NCBI GenBank assembly: GCA_006247105.1
Contig: CM016925.1
Span: 2,232,001-2,296,000 of the forward strand
Length of the DNA stretch: 64,000 nucleotides
Origin: Giardia muris
Lineage: Eukaryota; Fornicata; Diplomonadida; Hexamitidae
Reading direction: 5' to 3'
Shown here: in pieces, positions 38,259 through 48,600 of the stretch
How positions within the stretch are numbered: the stretch's first letter is position 1
Layout: every line of letters begins with the position of its first letter
The notes under the pieces: generated by a model
Databases searched by the model: none
What the model saw: the letters and a program-made list of their open reading frames with translations, nothing else
Told to the model about the DNA's origin: nothing
Made by a program: the position numbers and the translations under genes

Positions 38259-39599
38259 ATGTCACAATGTCATCTTCATACTGAGGTCCATATCTTCTCC
38301 AAAGCTAAGAGCCCACGGTATCCTGGTCCTCGGAGAATATATACGGATCTCGATGCGAAGCAGATTGAGAGGCGGTTGGCATCGTTGTTTGGATTTAATC
38401 ATCGTTCCTATAACCGGATTTTATCAATACGGTACCTACCCGAGTACATCAACGTACAGATGGAACATTGGAATGGTAGAACTCTCCTAGACGAGCTTGA
38501 GGAGGCCGAGTTTCGTAACAGTTCCTTTGAACTGAATCAAATCTTTGCATTATTCGTGGATTTAACCTCATTTGCGGCAACCATCTTTCAGATCTATCGA
38601 ACGAGCTATGCGTTGTCAATGCTGACGGCGATGATGAGTCCTAAGTGCATCAGTATGAGCAATTATGGGGTATATCTTCTATCTCTTATTCAAGCGTTAG
38701 CAGAACCAATTGTGTCCTATCCAAGAGGAGAGGACATCTCCCATTATTATGCACGGGTAGTTCTAACGCGTATCCTAAGCCTTATTGTACGAATGATTAA
38801 GACCAACGAGAGTTTATATAAGACCTGTGAAGATATTGCGAGGACAATGAACCTGATTTCCACGCCTCTAGAGTTTCTCTGTGCAGTGATTCGAAGGCCG
38901 GATAGCTTCTCCCTCTTTAGGACGGATCAGACAGAAACGATCGTGAACTCTCCCCATTATACCAAGATGAAGAAAAGTGTTGAGGCTTGGAGAGGCTTAC
39001 ATCTGACGCGCTTGGGGGATACACGGCTCATCTCCACCATCAAAGGTGGTAAAGACGTTCAAGTTCAACCCTATGAGCTTAAAGTAACCAATACAAGTGG
39101 CTATACCGCTCTCATGTTAGCCGTGACACAAAACAAGCCAGAGCTCGTCCGGGACTTGGCCCCCACCGAGGCACGCATCCGTTTAGCGGGTGGAAAGATG
39201 TTATGTGGAAAGCTTTTGGAAAATGTCACAGCCTTACATCTAGCCATCTCTCTAGGGTTCCATGAATGCGCGCAGAACCTTATCGACTACGAGGCGGGGC
39301 TACAGGATACCATCCTCGGTATTTCCGCACTTCATTTGGCGGTCTTTGTTAATGACATTGCCCTAGTCAAAATGCTTGTCTCACACGAGGCAGGGTTAAG
39401 AGGGTCTGATGGCTGGACCGCCCTCATGTGGAGCTGTGCTCTTAATAGGACTGAGTGTATTACGGTCCTAGCCCCAATGGAATTTCATCTTCGGACGGCG
39501 GAGACCTCTCCGATAGAGCTCCTACCGGATGAGAATGCGGATGAGAGCCGTCGCCTTCTCAGCACCTTCGTCTCCATCGATAAGCTTGCAGGCCGTTAG
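38259..39599 (+). CDS. Degenerate NEK-like pseudokinase with C-terminal ankyrin repeats
   Basis: A 446-residue protein. Residues 1-250 are helical with a faint kinase-like pattern but no glycine loop, HRD or DFG. Residues 275-430 contain four ankyrin repeats (GYTALMLAV, VTALHLAIS, ISALHLAVF, GWTALMWSC). This order of decayed kinase then ankyrins fits the inactive NEK-ankyrin proteins common in Giardia, and the TALM...A repeats resemble those of the active kinases at 26.6-30.7 kb. The kinase relationship of the N-terminal half is inference; it could be an unrelated helical domain. Start at the ATG at 38259, 10 bp from the HMG-box start. Confidence 0.72.
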   Translation: MSQCHLHTEVHIFSKAKSPRYPGPRRIYTDLDAKQIERRLASLFGFNHRSYNRILSIRYLPEYINVQMEHWNGRTLLDELEEAEFRNSSFELNQIFALFVDLTSFAATIFQIYRTSYALSMLTAMMSPKCISMSNYGVYLLSLIQALAEPIVSYPRGEDISHYYARVVLTRILSLIVRMIKTNESLYKTCEDIARTMNLISTPLEFLCAVIRRPDSFSLFRTDQTETIVNSPHYTKMKKSVEAWRGLHLTRLGDTRLISTIKGGKDVQVQPYELKVTNTSGYTALMLAVTQNKPELVRDLAPTEARIRLAGGKMLCGKLLENVTALHLAISLGFHECAQNLIDYEAGLQDTILGISALHLAVFVNDIALVKMLVSHEAGLRGSDGWTALMWSCALNRTECITVLAPMEFHLRTAETSPIELLPDENADESRRLLSTFVSIDKLAGR

Positions 39600-39625
39600 A
39601 GGACTGTTAAAGAGCCATCAAAAGA

Positions 39626-39655
39626 TGTGAATAAATATAACTCATATCCATTCAG
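39626..39655 (+). promoter_or_regulatory. AT-rich putative promoter/initiator of the Bfr2-like gene
   Basis: The 56-bp space before the ATG at 39656 contains GTGAATAAATATAACTCATA, strongly AT-rich against its surroundings, as expected for a Giardia core promoter. Confidence 0.4.
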
Positions 39656-40540
39656 ATGATTGAAGGAGACGCTCCCACTGAAACCCTTGCCACGGGGAAG
39701 GCCATTCTACAACAATACGGAATCTTCAACGAGCTTGTCTCCCTACGGATCGCCCTTGATAGTCTACTCGATGCCATCTCCATCTTGCCAGATCCTTGTT
39801 GCTTTGAGAGATATGCAGAAAGTTGCGACCGAGAGGCCCTAGCAAAGACGCAAGCAAGCGTTACGGAGCTATATCAGAGGTTCCTTCAACTCACTCAAAC
39901 GCTTTGTAAGGCAGACAAGTCTTTAAGCATATCCAACCTTTCTGAAGATCAGTTATCTACCCTTATCTCTGTCCATTTGGATCAAATTCAAAAAGAGCAT
40001 AGCATTTCGACCCAAACCACGGAATTGACCGTCTTAGATCGCCCAATCAGCATTCAGGTGAGTTACCTTCTTCAAGATATGGACCGTTATCTTAAGAGAG
40101 CCTATATGAACGTCCGGAATGTTAGGCCTCTTGGTCTTCTTCCAGATGATAATGTTGATGATACGGAAAAACTTGAATCATCTGTTACGAAGGAGGTCAT
40201 TATGTCAAAGGTAGGTGGAGAGGATGACACTGTCAGATATAGTCGCATAAGGGTTGCACCTGCAACTTGGAGGGGGCTTTACAATGATACGGAATTCTTC
40301 ACGATGCTTTGCCAGGATTCATTGCAATCGGGTGGGAAAGGAAGCCCATTAGAAGTCGTGCAACAACTGAAGAAGCTCCAAGCCCGCGCTCACCTTCGCC
40401 AGAACGTCCCCCGGAGTATAATCAAGGATAGGTCTATTGACATGACTAAGGTTTTTAAGAAGCTCATCTCCTTCGTTCCAGCGGTCCGAAGGCCTGATCC
40501 GGAGTATCTCCGCATGATCCGTGGAAGCCTCTTCAAGTGA
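39656..40540 (+). CDS. BFR2: Bfr2/AATF-family ribosome biogenesis factor
   Basis: A 294-residue protein matching the conserved parts of Bfr2 (yeast) and AATF/Che-1 (animals), nucleolar components of the small-subunit processome. Residues 26-45 (LVSLRIALDSLLDAISILPD) match the AATF helix ending in N.LP. Near 205-222 is the TRAUB signature: LYNDTEFFTMLCQDSL, equivalent to YNDTDFY..LL+..I. Residues 247-275 (LRQNVPRSIIKDRSIDMT, then KLISFV) match the +.+N.....KGR+I+Y.....L.NFM ending. The acidic N-terminus of larger homologues is absent, so the protein is a minimal version. It ends 10 bp from the convergent kinesin stop. Confidence 0.85.
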   Translation: MIEGDAPTETLATGKAILQQYGIFNELVSLRIALDSLLDAISILPDPCCFERYAESCDREALAKTQASVTELYQRFLQLTQTLCKADKSLSISNLSEDQLSTLISVHLDQIQKEHSISTQTTELTVLDRPISIQVSYLLQDMDRYLKRAYMNVRNVRPLGLLPDDNVDDTEKLESSVTKEVIMSKVGGEDDTVRYSRIRVAPATWRGLYNDTEFFTMLCQDSLQSGGKGSPLEVVQQLKKLQARAHLRQNVPRSIIKDRSIDMTKVFKKLISFVPAVRRPDPEYLRMIRGSLFK

Positions 40541-40550
40541 AACCGTCTTC

Positions 40551-42827
40551 TCACTGCTGCTTAATCAAACGACTAGCCTTGTAGAACGCCGCGATATCCT
40601 CGTCGACGTCGGCATAGCCCGTATAGTCCTTCGACTTTTGTTCCAACTCGCGCTCACGGGCCGCAACGATCTGCGCAACATGACTGTACCACTGTACGAA
40701 GCTATTCTTTATCCCCTTCTTGGCATGCTGTAGGTCCGCCTCCAAAGCCTCAATCTGCACCTTAAGGTTCTTGAGTTCCTCAAGTGCTTGGCGATACCCT
40801 GCGCTCGTATGAGTCAACTCGTTCTTTAGGAGATCTGTTTCCTCGGTCTCCGCTCCCGACCGTTCAACAATCGAGAGGATCTGTGCCTTAATGCCATCCG
40901 CCTTCGTCTTCGAGGCTTTGACAACCTCGGCCAAAGACTTCGCGCTTGCGTACATCGTTTTCAACGACTCACGATCTGAATTAAGCCGATCATTAAGGTA
41001 ATACCCTTTGAGGAAGCGCCCGAATATTCCAGACTCGTCCTTGAGGTCCGCTACCGTCAATGTGGTCACATCCAGATTTGTAAACTTAAGAGGGTCACTA
41101 AGAGTATCGATTCGTTCTGTCTGTGTGGAAGGCGGTGCGGGCTTTCGTTGAGAGACCGCAGATGCACTTTGGAAGACGGGGGGTGGTGAAGAACCCAATA
41201 TAGAACGTTCTGATGAGGCGGAGAGTGCGAGAGTCTTAGAAGTACCTTCAGGAGTTGAATCGTACCTGAGTTCCTTTCTGGTTCCTTCCTCTCCGACCAC
41301 ACTATAGTCCGTCTCTATGTTATCGTAGGTATACATAGGACCAGCGGATGCTCTAATGTCCGTAATGGGAGGTGGGTGTCCATGAGATTTCTCTCCAACC
41401 ATGGCGGCCAAGATCTCGACCTCAGCGTCTCGTTGTTGCAACAGCATCCTAAGACGATCGAGTTCCGCGGCATTTGCCGCTTGCACTGGCCCGTCCGAGA
41501 CCTGTGCACCACCAAGTAAATCTCGTAATAACCGGATCGCGTATTGAAGACGAACCCAAGAGCCAACATCCAACGTCATTATTGACTTATCCGCAAGATA
41601 CTCGTTCAGCTTCTGCTTGACATATTCCTCGTCATCTGATGCTAGGGTTCTTGCTGCATTTGCCCCACTTCCTTCTTTAAGAAGCTTCAATTCCTCCTTT
41701 AATGCCTTATTCTCCGCCTTTAGTCGCTTTATTAAAAGTTTGGGGTCAATATCTTCGTTGATAGCTGCCTTGTTTTCAATTCTCCCGACGCTCATGGCGA
41801 ATTGCGCAGTGGAGACGGATTCTCCAAGGTTTTGAGGCTCAACAGCGATGGTGGCAAGCATAATCGTCTTACAGTTCCCTCCAATGGAGTCACGTAGGAA
41901 CATAGTCATCATTGAGTTGCGATAAGGGACATGGCAATCGGGATCGGTTTGCCGCTTCCCTAAGGCATGTATGACCTGCTCCAAGAAGAAAAGAGACTGA
42001 TTGATATACCTAGCTTGCTGCAGGACACTTCCATCGGCATGCGTCTTAGCAACACGCTCGGATCCGGCTAGATCAACAAAGTTGAACTTGGACTGCCGTA
42101 CAACATCCGATTGGATCTCTTTCGAGCGCATATGGATGGTGAAGATGCAATGGGAACGTGATGAGGCTTGGTTTTGAGAAGTAGCACAGACGATACGATT
42201 CAAATCACCATTCCATAGAATGTTCAAAGCACTTTCTACGTTATCAGACTTATGGGCAGATAAGCCCTTCACATGTAATGCTCCATCCGAATCCTCTTGT
42301 AATGTAACACGTGGTAAGTCTTCTAGATGCGGATTCAACTCACCTGGGATCCCAAGTAAGTCGTACCCAATCTCATTAAAGATCTGTATATAACTTACCC
42401 AAATTTCATGTTGTCGACTTGAAGTATTCCCAGCAAGGTATCCGAAGATCTGTTCGAGCGCTCGTGGCATAAGCCCACGATCGTTATAAGAGCCAGCACC
42501 CCCAGTCATGGAATAAGACTTTCCAGAACCTGTCTGTCCATATGCAAAGACAGTACAATTAAAGCCATCAATGAAGTTCTGAATGAGAGGCCGTGTTAGA
42601 CGGTCATAGACCTCGACCTGAGTTGTCTGGGCGTCATAAATATGATCGAAAGTGAATGAGTATTCCGACTTCATGTTGGGATGGGTTTTGGGAACGTTCA
42701 ATTGGAGTCTATTATCGGTGTAGTCGATGGCGTAGAATTCCTTCGCATCAGTCGAGCACTTCATCGCGGGATTCGCGCCGGGCGGGCGGATGCGTGCATG
42801 GACCTGTATCGTCCCGGCTCGCCCCAT
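40551..42827 (-). CDS. Kinesin-9 family motor (KIF6-like)
   Basis: A 758-residue kinesin with an N-terminal motor domain (1-360). P-loop GQTGSGKS is at residues 97-104, switch I NQASSRSH near 215, switch II DLAGSE near 245, and the microtubule-binding HVPYRNSMMT segment near 290. The SLEDLP-like region (HLEDLPRVTLQED), the YIQIFNEIGYDLL segment and the conserved neck INEDIDPKLLIKRLKAENKALKEEL match KIF6 (kinesin-9B) closely. Kinesin-9 motors sit on the central pair or axoneme of motile flagella. A coiled-coil tail follows, with a central Ser/Pro-rich break (about 480-570). Same strand as the preceding gene, 9 bp downstream of its stop. Confidence 0.92.
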   Translation of the reverse strand: MGRAGTIQVHARIRPPGANPAMKCSTDAKEFYAIDYTDNRLQLNVPKTHPNMKSEYSFTFDHIYDAQTTQVEVYDRLTRPLIQNFIDGFNCTVFAYGQTGSGKSYSMTGGAGSYNDRGLMPRALEQIFGYLAGNTSSRQHEIWVSYIQIFNEIGYDLLGIPGELNPHLEDLPRVTLQEDSDGALHVKGLSAHKSDNVESALNILWNGDLNRIVCATSQNQASSRSHCIFTIHMRSKEIQSDVVRQSKFNFVDLAGSERVAKTHADGSVLQQARYINQSLFFLEQVIHALGKRQTDPDCHVPYRNSMMTMFLRDSIGGNCKTIMLATIAVEPQNLGESVSTAQFAMSVGRIENKAAINEDIDPKLLIKRLKAENKALKEELKLLKEGSGANAARTLASDDEEYVKQKLNEYLADKSIMTLDVGSWVRLQYAIRLLRDLLGGAQVSDGPVQAANAAELDRLRMLLQQRDAEVEILAAMVGEKSHGHPPPITDIRASAGPMYTYDNIETDYSVVGEEGTRKELRYDSTPEGTSKTLALSASSERSILGSSPPPVFQSASAVSQRKPAPPSTQTERIDTLSDPLKFTNLDVTTLTVADLKDESGIFGRFLKGYYLNDRLNSDRESLKTMYASAKSLAEVVKASKTKADGIKAQILSIVERSGAETEETDLLKNELTHTSAGYRQALEELKNLKVQIEALEADLQHAKKGIKNSFVQWYSHVAQIVAARERELEQKSKDYTGYADVDEDIAAFYKASRLIKQQ

Positions 42828-42836
42828 TTCCTTTGT

Positions 42837-44054
42837 TTACATTCTTTCCTTAGTCTCCGTCATCTTCTCGATTACGGTTTGCATGATCTCGTCACGGTTG
42901 ATGTCGGGGGTGATCCCAGCGGCCAGAAGCTGTGTTTCTAAGCGAGCAATGATCTGCTCGTACATGATACACCGACTACGTTCCTGTGTAAGCACTGTGT
43001 TATAGTTACGATCGGTCTGCTCAAGCTTCGTTACCCTTTGTTGGAGGAAGTCCAGCTCACTGATGAGGTGGCTCACAAACGTTGCCTCTTCTGCATACCT
43101 CTTGAAGGTTGCATCTCGCCATTGTGCATATACACGTGAACGGTTGGTGACGCCTGGAAGGCGTTGAAGTGCCTTAGTGAGATCAATAGGAGACTTCAAG
43201 ATACGTACCATTGGTAGGACATCTGTCCATTGATTATCTATATGTGCGTACCTACCCGCTAGTAGAGGGTCATCATCAAGGCCTCCATACCTAAAGAAAC
43301 GAATGGCGTTACTTCCAGCGTACGTGAAATAGACGTTGCAATCAAAGGTTTGAACGGCCTCTTGATACATTGAAGTAGCAAGAAGTTGACGGCCGAGTTT
43401 AAGAAGTTGGAAGCGTGTACGAACGCCGATGTAAACCAATTGACACATCTTACAAGGCTCATCAATCCCCTCAACCGAATCACGAATTAGAATACTTGCT
43501 GCTCCAAGGATCATATCTTTCGGTCTTACTTTTCGTTGACTCGAATCCAACTCTTCGTCACTCATGCGGCCATCTAAAACACGGCGATGCAATTCCGGTA
43601 ACGTCTTCTTAATGGTACCAGACTCACGAGAGGAACGCTGATTACGAACGAAGTCTAATGCTTTTAATAACATCCTATCACCAGTATCCTCCTCATCATC
43701 GGTTGGACCCGAAAATGACGAATTGGCCTCAACCTCATCCGAAGGGTCAGTCCTATAATGTCGAAGAATACGAATAGGTCTTGTTCGCCAATCAGCTCGG
43801 ACGTCCCCTTCACTACGGAAGACTCCGATATGAACCGTCCCTGGTTTCAATAAGTCCTCTCTACACTCGGCCTTATCCACGTCCGGTAGGATATGAGTGT
43901 ACACTGCATGAAACGCTGCAAGCAATCCTTGGTTCGCCCTCAAGTCCTCTCCAGTGTAGCGCAGGGTGATCACGTCCAGGTTCTGTCCACGATGCTTGAG
44001 TATCATACGTTTGTTGTATTCAAGGCTATTGACGAGTGCCATGGGAGAAGCCAT
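42837..44054 (-). CDS. Protein with a divergent GNAT-like fold and C-terminal coiled coil
   Basis: A 405-residue protein. Residues 195-285 resemble a GNAT N-acetyltransferase core: a strand LVYIGV, then RTRFQLLKLGRQLL in the place of the acetyl-CoA motif R/QxxGxG/A, then a strand NVYFTY followed by GSNAIRFFRYGGL, which corresponds to the N..A..FY...GF motif. The glycine pair of the CoA loop is mostly lost, so it may be inactive. Residues 330-400 form a coiled coil. Residues 115-140 are acidic. GNAT membership is inference from pattern only. It is divergent from the roadblock gene by 29 bp and precedes the kinesin gene by 9 bp on the same strand. Confidence 0.7.
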   Translation of the reverse strand: MASPMALVNSLEYNKRMILKHRGQNLDVITLRYTGEDLRANQGLLAAFHAVYTHILPDVDKAECREDLLKPGTVHIGVFRSEGDVRADWRTRPIRILRHYRTDPSDEVEANSSFSGPTDDEEDTGDRMLLKALDFVRNQRSSRESGTIKKTLPELHRRVLDGRMSDEELDSSQRKVRPKDMILGAASILIRDSVEGIDEPCKMCQLVYIGVRTRFQLLKLGRQLLATSMYQEAVQTFDCNVYFTYAGSNAIRFFRYGGLDDDPLLAGRYAHIDNQWTDVLPMVRILKSPIDLTKALQRLPGVTNRSRVYAQWRDATFKRYAEEATFVSHLISELDFLQQRVTKLEQTDRNYNTVLTQERSRCIMYEQIIARLETQLLAAGITPDINRDEIMQTVIEKMTETKERM

Positions 44055-44083
44055 GAATGAAATGTAAGTTCTTCACTTAAAAT

Positions 44084-44419
44084 ATGACGACCCAAGCACA
44101 ACCTGGTATCAGTCAACAGAACGATGTCGAAGCAACCATCAAACGCATTAGTGGGCACCCCGGAGTCCAGGGGCTTCTAGTCCTGATGGACGATGGGACG
44201 GTGATTAGATCTACCTTCGATGATGAAATGACCTCGAAGTATAGCAAGTTGGTGTCAACGTACACCATCTTGAGCCGGTCCTCCATCCGCGACATTGACC
44301 CGGCGAACGAATTGAACTATGTCCGTATACGCTCCGATAAACGTGAACTGGTCTGCATTCCCGAAGGGAAGTACTTTATCATCGTGGTGACATCCATGGA
44401 TGCCGAGTTCAAGCCGTAG
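44084..44419 (+). CDS. DYNLRB: Dynein light chain, roadblock/LC7 type
   Basis: A 111-residue protein with a single Roadblock/LC7 domain. Key segments are IKRISGHPGVQGLLVLMDDGTVIRS (the strand-turn-strand hallmark), YSKLVSTY, NELNYVRIRSDKRE and a final strand YFIIVV. Roadblock dimers bind dynein intermediate chains in cytoplasmic and axonemal dyneins. Length matches the family (about 96-105) with a short N-terminal extension. The 12-bp gap to the next gene contains AGTAAAA, close to the polyadenylation consensus. The ATG is preceded by CTTAAAAT, an AT-rich initiator-like run. Confidence 0.94.
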   Translation: MTTQAQPGISQQNDVEATIKRISGHPGVQGLLVLMDDGTVIRSTFDDEMTSKYSKLVSTYTILSRSSIRDIDPANELNYVRIRSDKRELVCIPEGKYFIIVVTSMDAEFKP

Positions 44420-44431
44420 AGAGTAAAAAGG

Positions 44432-45607
44432 ATGGAGCCCGGTGACCATGCACTCTTCCTTGCCAATGGAGCTTGGTACCATGTCTTCGTCGAGGACATC
44501 GAGGAGGAGGGGTTAGCTTCTGTTCGTTGGTACGGTCATGATCGTCTCTTTGAGGTTCCCATTACTGATCTGAAACTATTCACCTTCGAAGCGGTATGTG
44601 AGCACAGGATCGTGTACACAAAGATATCCCGCAAGTTCCTTTCACGCCTTATCAAGGGTGGTGAGTATTCCAGTGGGGGGAAGCTTTGGATCCTTTCTGG
44701 GGGGAAGACATGTCTTGCCTCAGAAGTAGTGACAAAGTTACCAAATACTCTTCATGAGCATTTCTTCTGCGAGGATTGCGTCGATACTTACTTCATTCGC
44801 CCTGGAGAGATCACTAGTGAGGTTCCATCTTTGTGCTCCAAGTATTTCACATGCGAATCCATGGCGCGAGAGAAAAGCGTCACCTCAACACGTCTCGAAG
44901 ACAGCCATAAGGTGATGCGTGTATTGGAAAGCACAAGTAACACGAAGAGTAACTTGTTAGTCCCAATAGAAGTGAGTTTGGCCGTCATACAACGCAACGC
45001 CGCTAGACGGCAACTTGTCTTGGATCACATGCATTCCGAGTGCAATGGTGCAGACCTTCTCCCACTGGAGCTTCTACGACGCGCAACGTTCACTGAGTAT
45101 ATGATTCGCACCAAGGGAATGGTCATTGGATTACCACAACGCCCAAACATCAACGATATCCTTGAGCAATTCAGGACAGATCCCTTAGAAAACACGTCAC
45201 TGACAAGCACAAAGCTTCAACTTCGTCAGCTCTTTGAGATCTTCTTACTTGGAGAGTTACAACACCTGCTTGAGAATGGTGGTCTTTTCTTCCCAATGGA
45301 GGCAGAACTCATTCTAAGCACTTTGGACCCCACTACCCTCAAGGAAAGCGCCGCAAACGTTCTAGGTGCCGACTTCTTAATCCGTGTCGTAATGCTCTTG
45401 CCCGCAATCCTTCGTTCAATGAATACAGATACCAACTACCTCATGGGGAGAGCTTTACTTCTGGTGGAGTTCCTTCACGAGAGACAGCACTACTTCGCTG
45501 AACGGCAAAACTATGTGTCGCCGAAAATATCAACTTTATGTCCCTCTCCGGGCTCGTACAATGCATCTCGACCTGTAAGTCAGAACCCTCCACACACAAG
45601 TACTTAG
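44432..45607 (+). CDS. MRG15/Eaf3-like chromatin protein (chromo-barrel plus MRG domain)
   Basis: A 391-residue protein. Residues 5-75 look like a chromo-barrel/tudor-like module (WYHVFVEDIEEEGLASVRWY, GHDRLFEVP). Residues 210-350 match the MRG domain: a TKGMVIGLPQRPNINDILEQF segment equivalent to LP....V..IL.+Y, then helices with the LLGELQHLL region and finally LMGRALLLVEFLHERQHYF and the terminal YVSP. MRG15/Eaf3 reads H3K36 methylation in NuA4/Rpd3S-type complexes; Giardia has a reduced set of these, so partners are unknown. An insertion of about 80 residues separates the two domains. Its 3' end overlaps the longest separase frame by 70 bp. Confidence 0.76.
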   Translation: MEPGDHALFLANGAWYHVFVEDIEEEGLASVRWYGHDRLFEVPITDLKLFTFEAVCEHRIVYTKISRKFLSRLIKGGEYSSGGKLWILSGGKTCLASEVVTKLPNTLHEHFFCEDCVDTYFIRPGEITSEVPSLCSKYFTCESMAREKSVTSTRLEDSHKVMRVLESTSNTKSNLLVPIEVSLAVIQRNAARRQLVLDHMHSECNGADLLPLELLRRATFTEYMIRTKGMVIGLPQRPNINDILEQFRTDPLENTSLTSTKLQLRQLFEIFLLGELQHLLENGGLFFPMEAELILSTLDPTTLKESAANVLGADFLIRVVMLLPAILRSMNTDTNYLMGRALLLVEFLHERQHYFAERQNYVSPKISTLCPSPGSYNASRPVSQNPPHTST

Positions 45608-48600
45608 AGATGGCCATCGGAACTCTAAACGTAACCAAGTTGAATGTCTCCACTCCATCTTTCCTTGCCACGTGCACAGCCCTTATCCCCAAGCTCGAAA
45701 CTCTTCTAGAAACGTTTCCGACGTCTCCAGCAATCCATAAGCAGATCCGGAACGTGATACTCTGCCTTCTGCGACACCTCGTTAGTGCTACACCTCCAAC
45801 CTCGGAGTTCGAGGTTGATGGTGTCCTAATTCTCATTCGAGGCCTCTTCTTAGTCTCCTCTGTCATGGGCCAGCTTAATGGGAAGGCTTCAGCGACCGCA
45901 GTCCGTTATTTCCTCACCCTTGGACGAAGCAAAGATGCTTCGGTTTCAACCTCTATTACACCTACTGATCTACAAATCGGAAGACTTCTTGAGATGGTGC
46001 GCGGCCTGGGGACTCTCCTACTGAGTATAGAGGCTCAACCGCTTCACATGATGATTGCCACGGAACTCCCCCTAATCTCCAGACCTGACGTCGCAGTCGA
46101 GATCTTTGCCCATAACGTTGCGATGGCCTACATGCTATTGTATCTCGAGGGCGATCGGGTACTTTTGGACTATACAGGGACATATCTGGCCGAGTTGCTC
46201 TCTCCAAACGTCTATGAGTCTCTCCGTCGCCTTTATTCATTAGACTCACCGGATAGATTACAAGGAGCATCCTTCTTCAATAGTTTTCTTCCGTCCTTTA
46301 GGACAATCTGCCGCCACATGCATCTGGATGTCACACCACTACAAGGGGAACCAAAGGCGCGCTGGAAGCATTTCCAATACTACATCGCGTATCTGTTATA
46401 TCAGAAAGGGGTGTACCTGGACGAAACAGATCTGGCCATTAACCAAACAGCTGTTGGAGAGTCTGGTCGCAACATGCAGGCATATACGCAGTCTATTCTG
46501 CAGAAGTTTTCTATGGACGTGCTTACCGTCCCGACCCTTCTTTCGATGATGGAGATGCAAAGTCCATTTTGTCTCCTTGTCTCTCCTATAAAGCACCTCT
46601 TTGAGTTCACTCTCATCTTCGGTGGCCGGCGTTGGTGTGCCGAAACCCTAAATAGGACATATCGTTTAGTCTCCGAGATGCTCGTGCGAGTTTCACAATA
46701 TGCTGGGTCACGCCCCCTTTTCGTCGAGGCTATTCTTACACAATATGTCTTTACTCTCGTCTTGCTCATCACATTGGGAGACTGTGGAAAGCTCTGCTTG
46801 AATGAGAAGCTACCCAAGATCGTTGCAAACCTGCCTCTTAAGCTCCCCGAGGCTAGCTCGTCTTGCGCCCAGATGCAAGAATGCTTGGCACGTGATTGTG
46901 AGACTCTCTTGACCTGTCTCAAGGGAATGGCTCTAGATACTTCGGCTATAATCCCTCTTCAAAAAGAACTCAACTTCTTATTACGTTGTGCTACAACAAG
47001 CGCAGCAATAACTGCACTATCCAGCGGACGTCTCTTTGAACAGTCCATATCGCTTGGGATATTCTTCTTAGTCACTCGCACTCCACCAGTACAGCTTGCC
47101 GATCAGAACACTTGGCTACAATTGCTTACATATTCAGAAGCATACAACTACAATGCGTTTCTCAATAGTATCAGAGAAATTCAGCACTTGATTGGTCAGA
47201 TGCTACGCTCGAGCAACCAGGCCCTTTCTGCGTCGTTTCGGCATATTTTGCACGGGTATTGCGCTCCACTCATCGTCCAGATGATAGGGGCGCGATTTCT
47301 GCTCATTGCCCACGCGGATGGCGAGTCTCTAGGCCAATCTCTTTTCGATATGCCAGTGTCCGTTCTTCGAGCGCTTTTAGAAAGTTCCTTTCTTTCCCTC
47401 GTATCCCGTAGACGACTCCTCTCACGCGTCTATGGTCTCATGGCGTACGGATACATGCTTCTTAAGCAGTGCATTGTCGCACAATACTACGCTCAGAAGT
47501 ACTGTGATATCCTGACCCTGGAGCGAGACGATTACTTTGTTCTAGTGGCAGACGAAGCCCTTCTCTCTTTGGCACAGAACCTTGGGTTTGGAGCAATGGC
47601 TTCCGCCGAGGTTGAAGATGTTCAAAGTGCAGAGGATCTACGTCTCTCAGATCTCGGTGGCCAAAGCGTAGCTAATCCGGAGGCGTACTCGTCGTTCCAA
47701 CTTCTGATCAATGAGAAGAAGCTCTTTCTCACGCAGTTAGCCTTGTCAAGCATGACGGAAAACTATCAGACCCTCATTTTCGGGTGCAAGGCGGTGGAGA
47801 AGATCACCATGCGACTCCTTACGTTCGAAGGTGCCAAAGGGCTATTGATTTCTCTCTTCCGGAACGTAGATCTCTATTCCTTCCTTTTGGGTGCGATTCT
47901 ACTTGCTGAGCTGCTCTCCTGTGACGTTAACCGTCTCTATGGAATGATTGCATTCCCATTAACCCGAGAGGTACGAATGGACCTCTTGACCGTATTTATG
48001 CCCATATTGGAACGGTTATTAGGGCCATTCACGACGAGTAACATTACAGATGGACTCTTAGAGAGTCATATGAGTCCAGAGGGCGTGAGCGTTAGCCACT
48101 TCGCAGCCTGGATCTTACATAACGTTCGAATGGCGATCGAGACACTAGGGGCTGGGGTTCAAGTTCCTGTCCAAGCAAGGCTACTACTCGTCCAATCTTC
48201 TCTTTATGATACCCCAATCAACATTCCCACGAGTATCAGTGTTGTTGACCCTCTTGTCATTAGTGGAACCCAGCAACTCCTAAAAGGAGAACAGCACCTC
48301 ATCCCCATGGCTTGTATCGATAAGTTTGTGGAATGTCCATTTCATTGTAATGGCGAGACGGATCTCAACATGAGTCAGCACTTGATTCAACGGTCTCTGA
48401 AACAATGCCTGTGTGTTAAATGCGCGTTTGCGGCTTGTGATACCGTGCCCGCATCCGATTCTATTGCTATGGCATGCACAGGCGATCCGTTTGATAGGCG
48501 GGTATATGAAGCCAAGGAAGTAATTATAGATGCGCTTCGAGATTCTTGTCTATCAAGTCATGCAGATCTTGGTATTGTGTTGGCACTGGAGGATGTTAGC

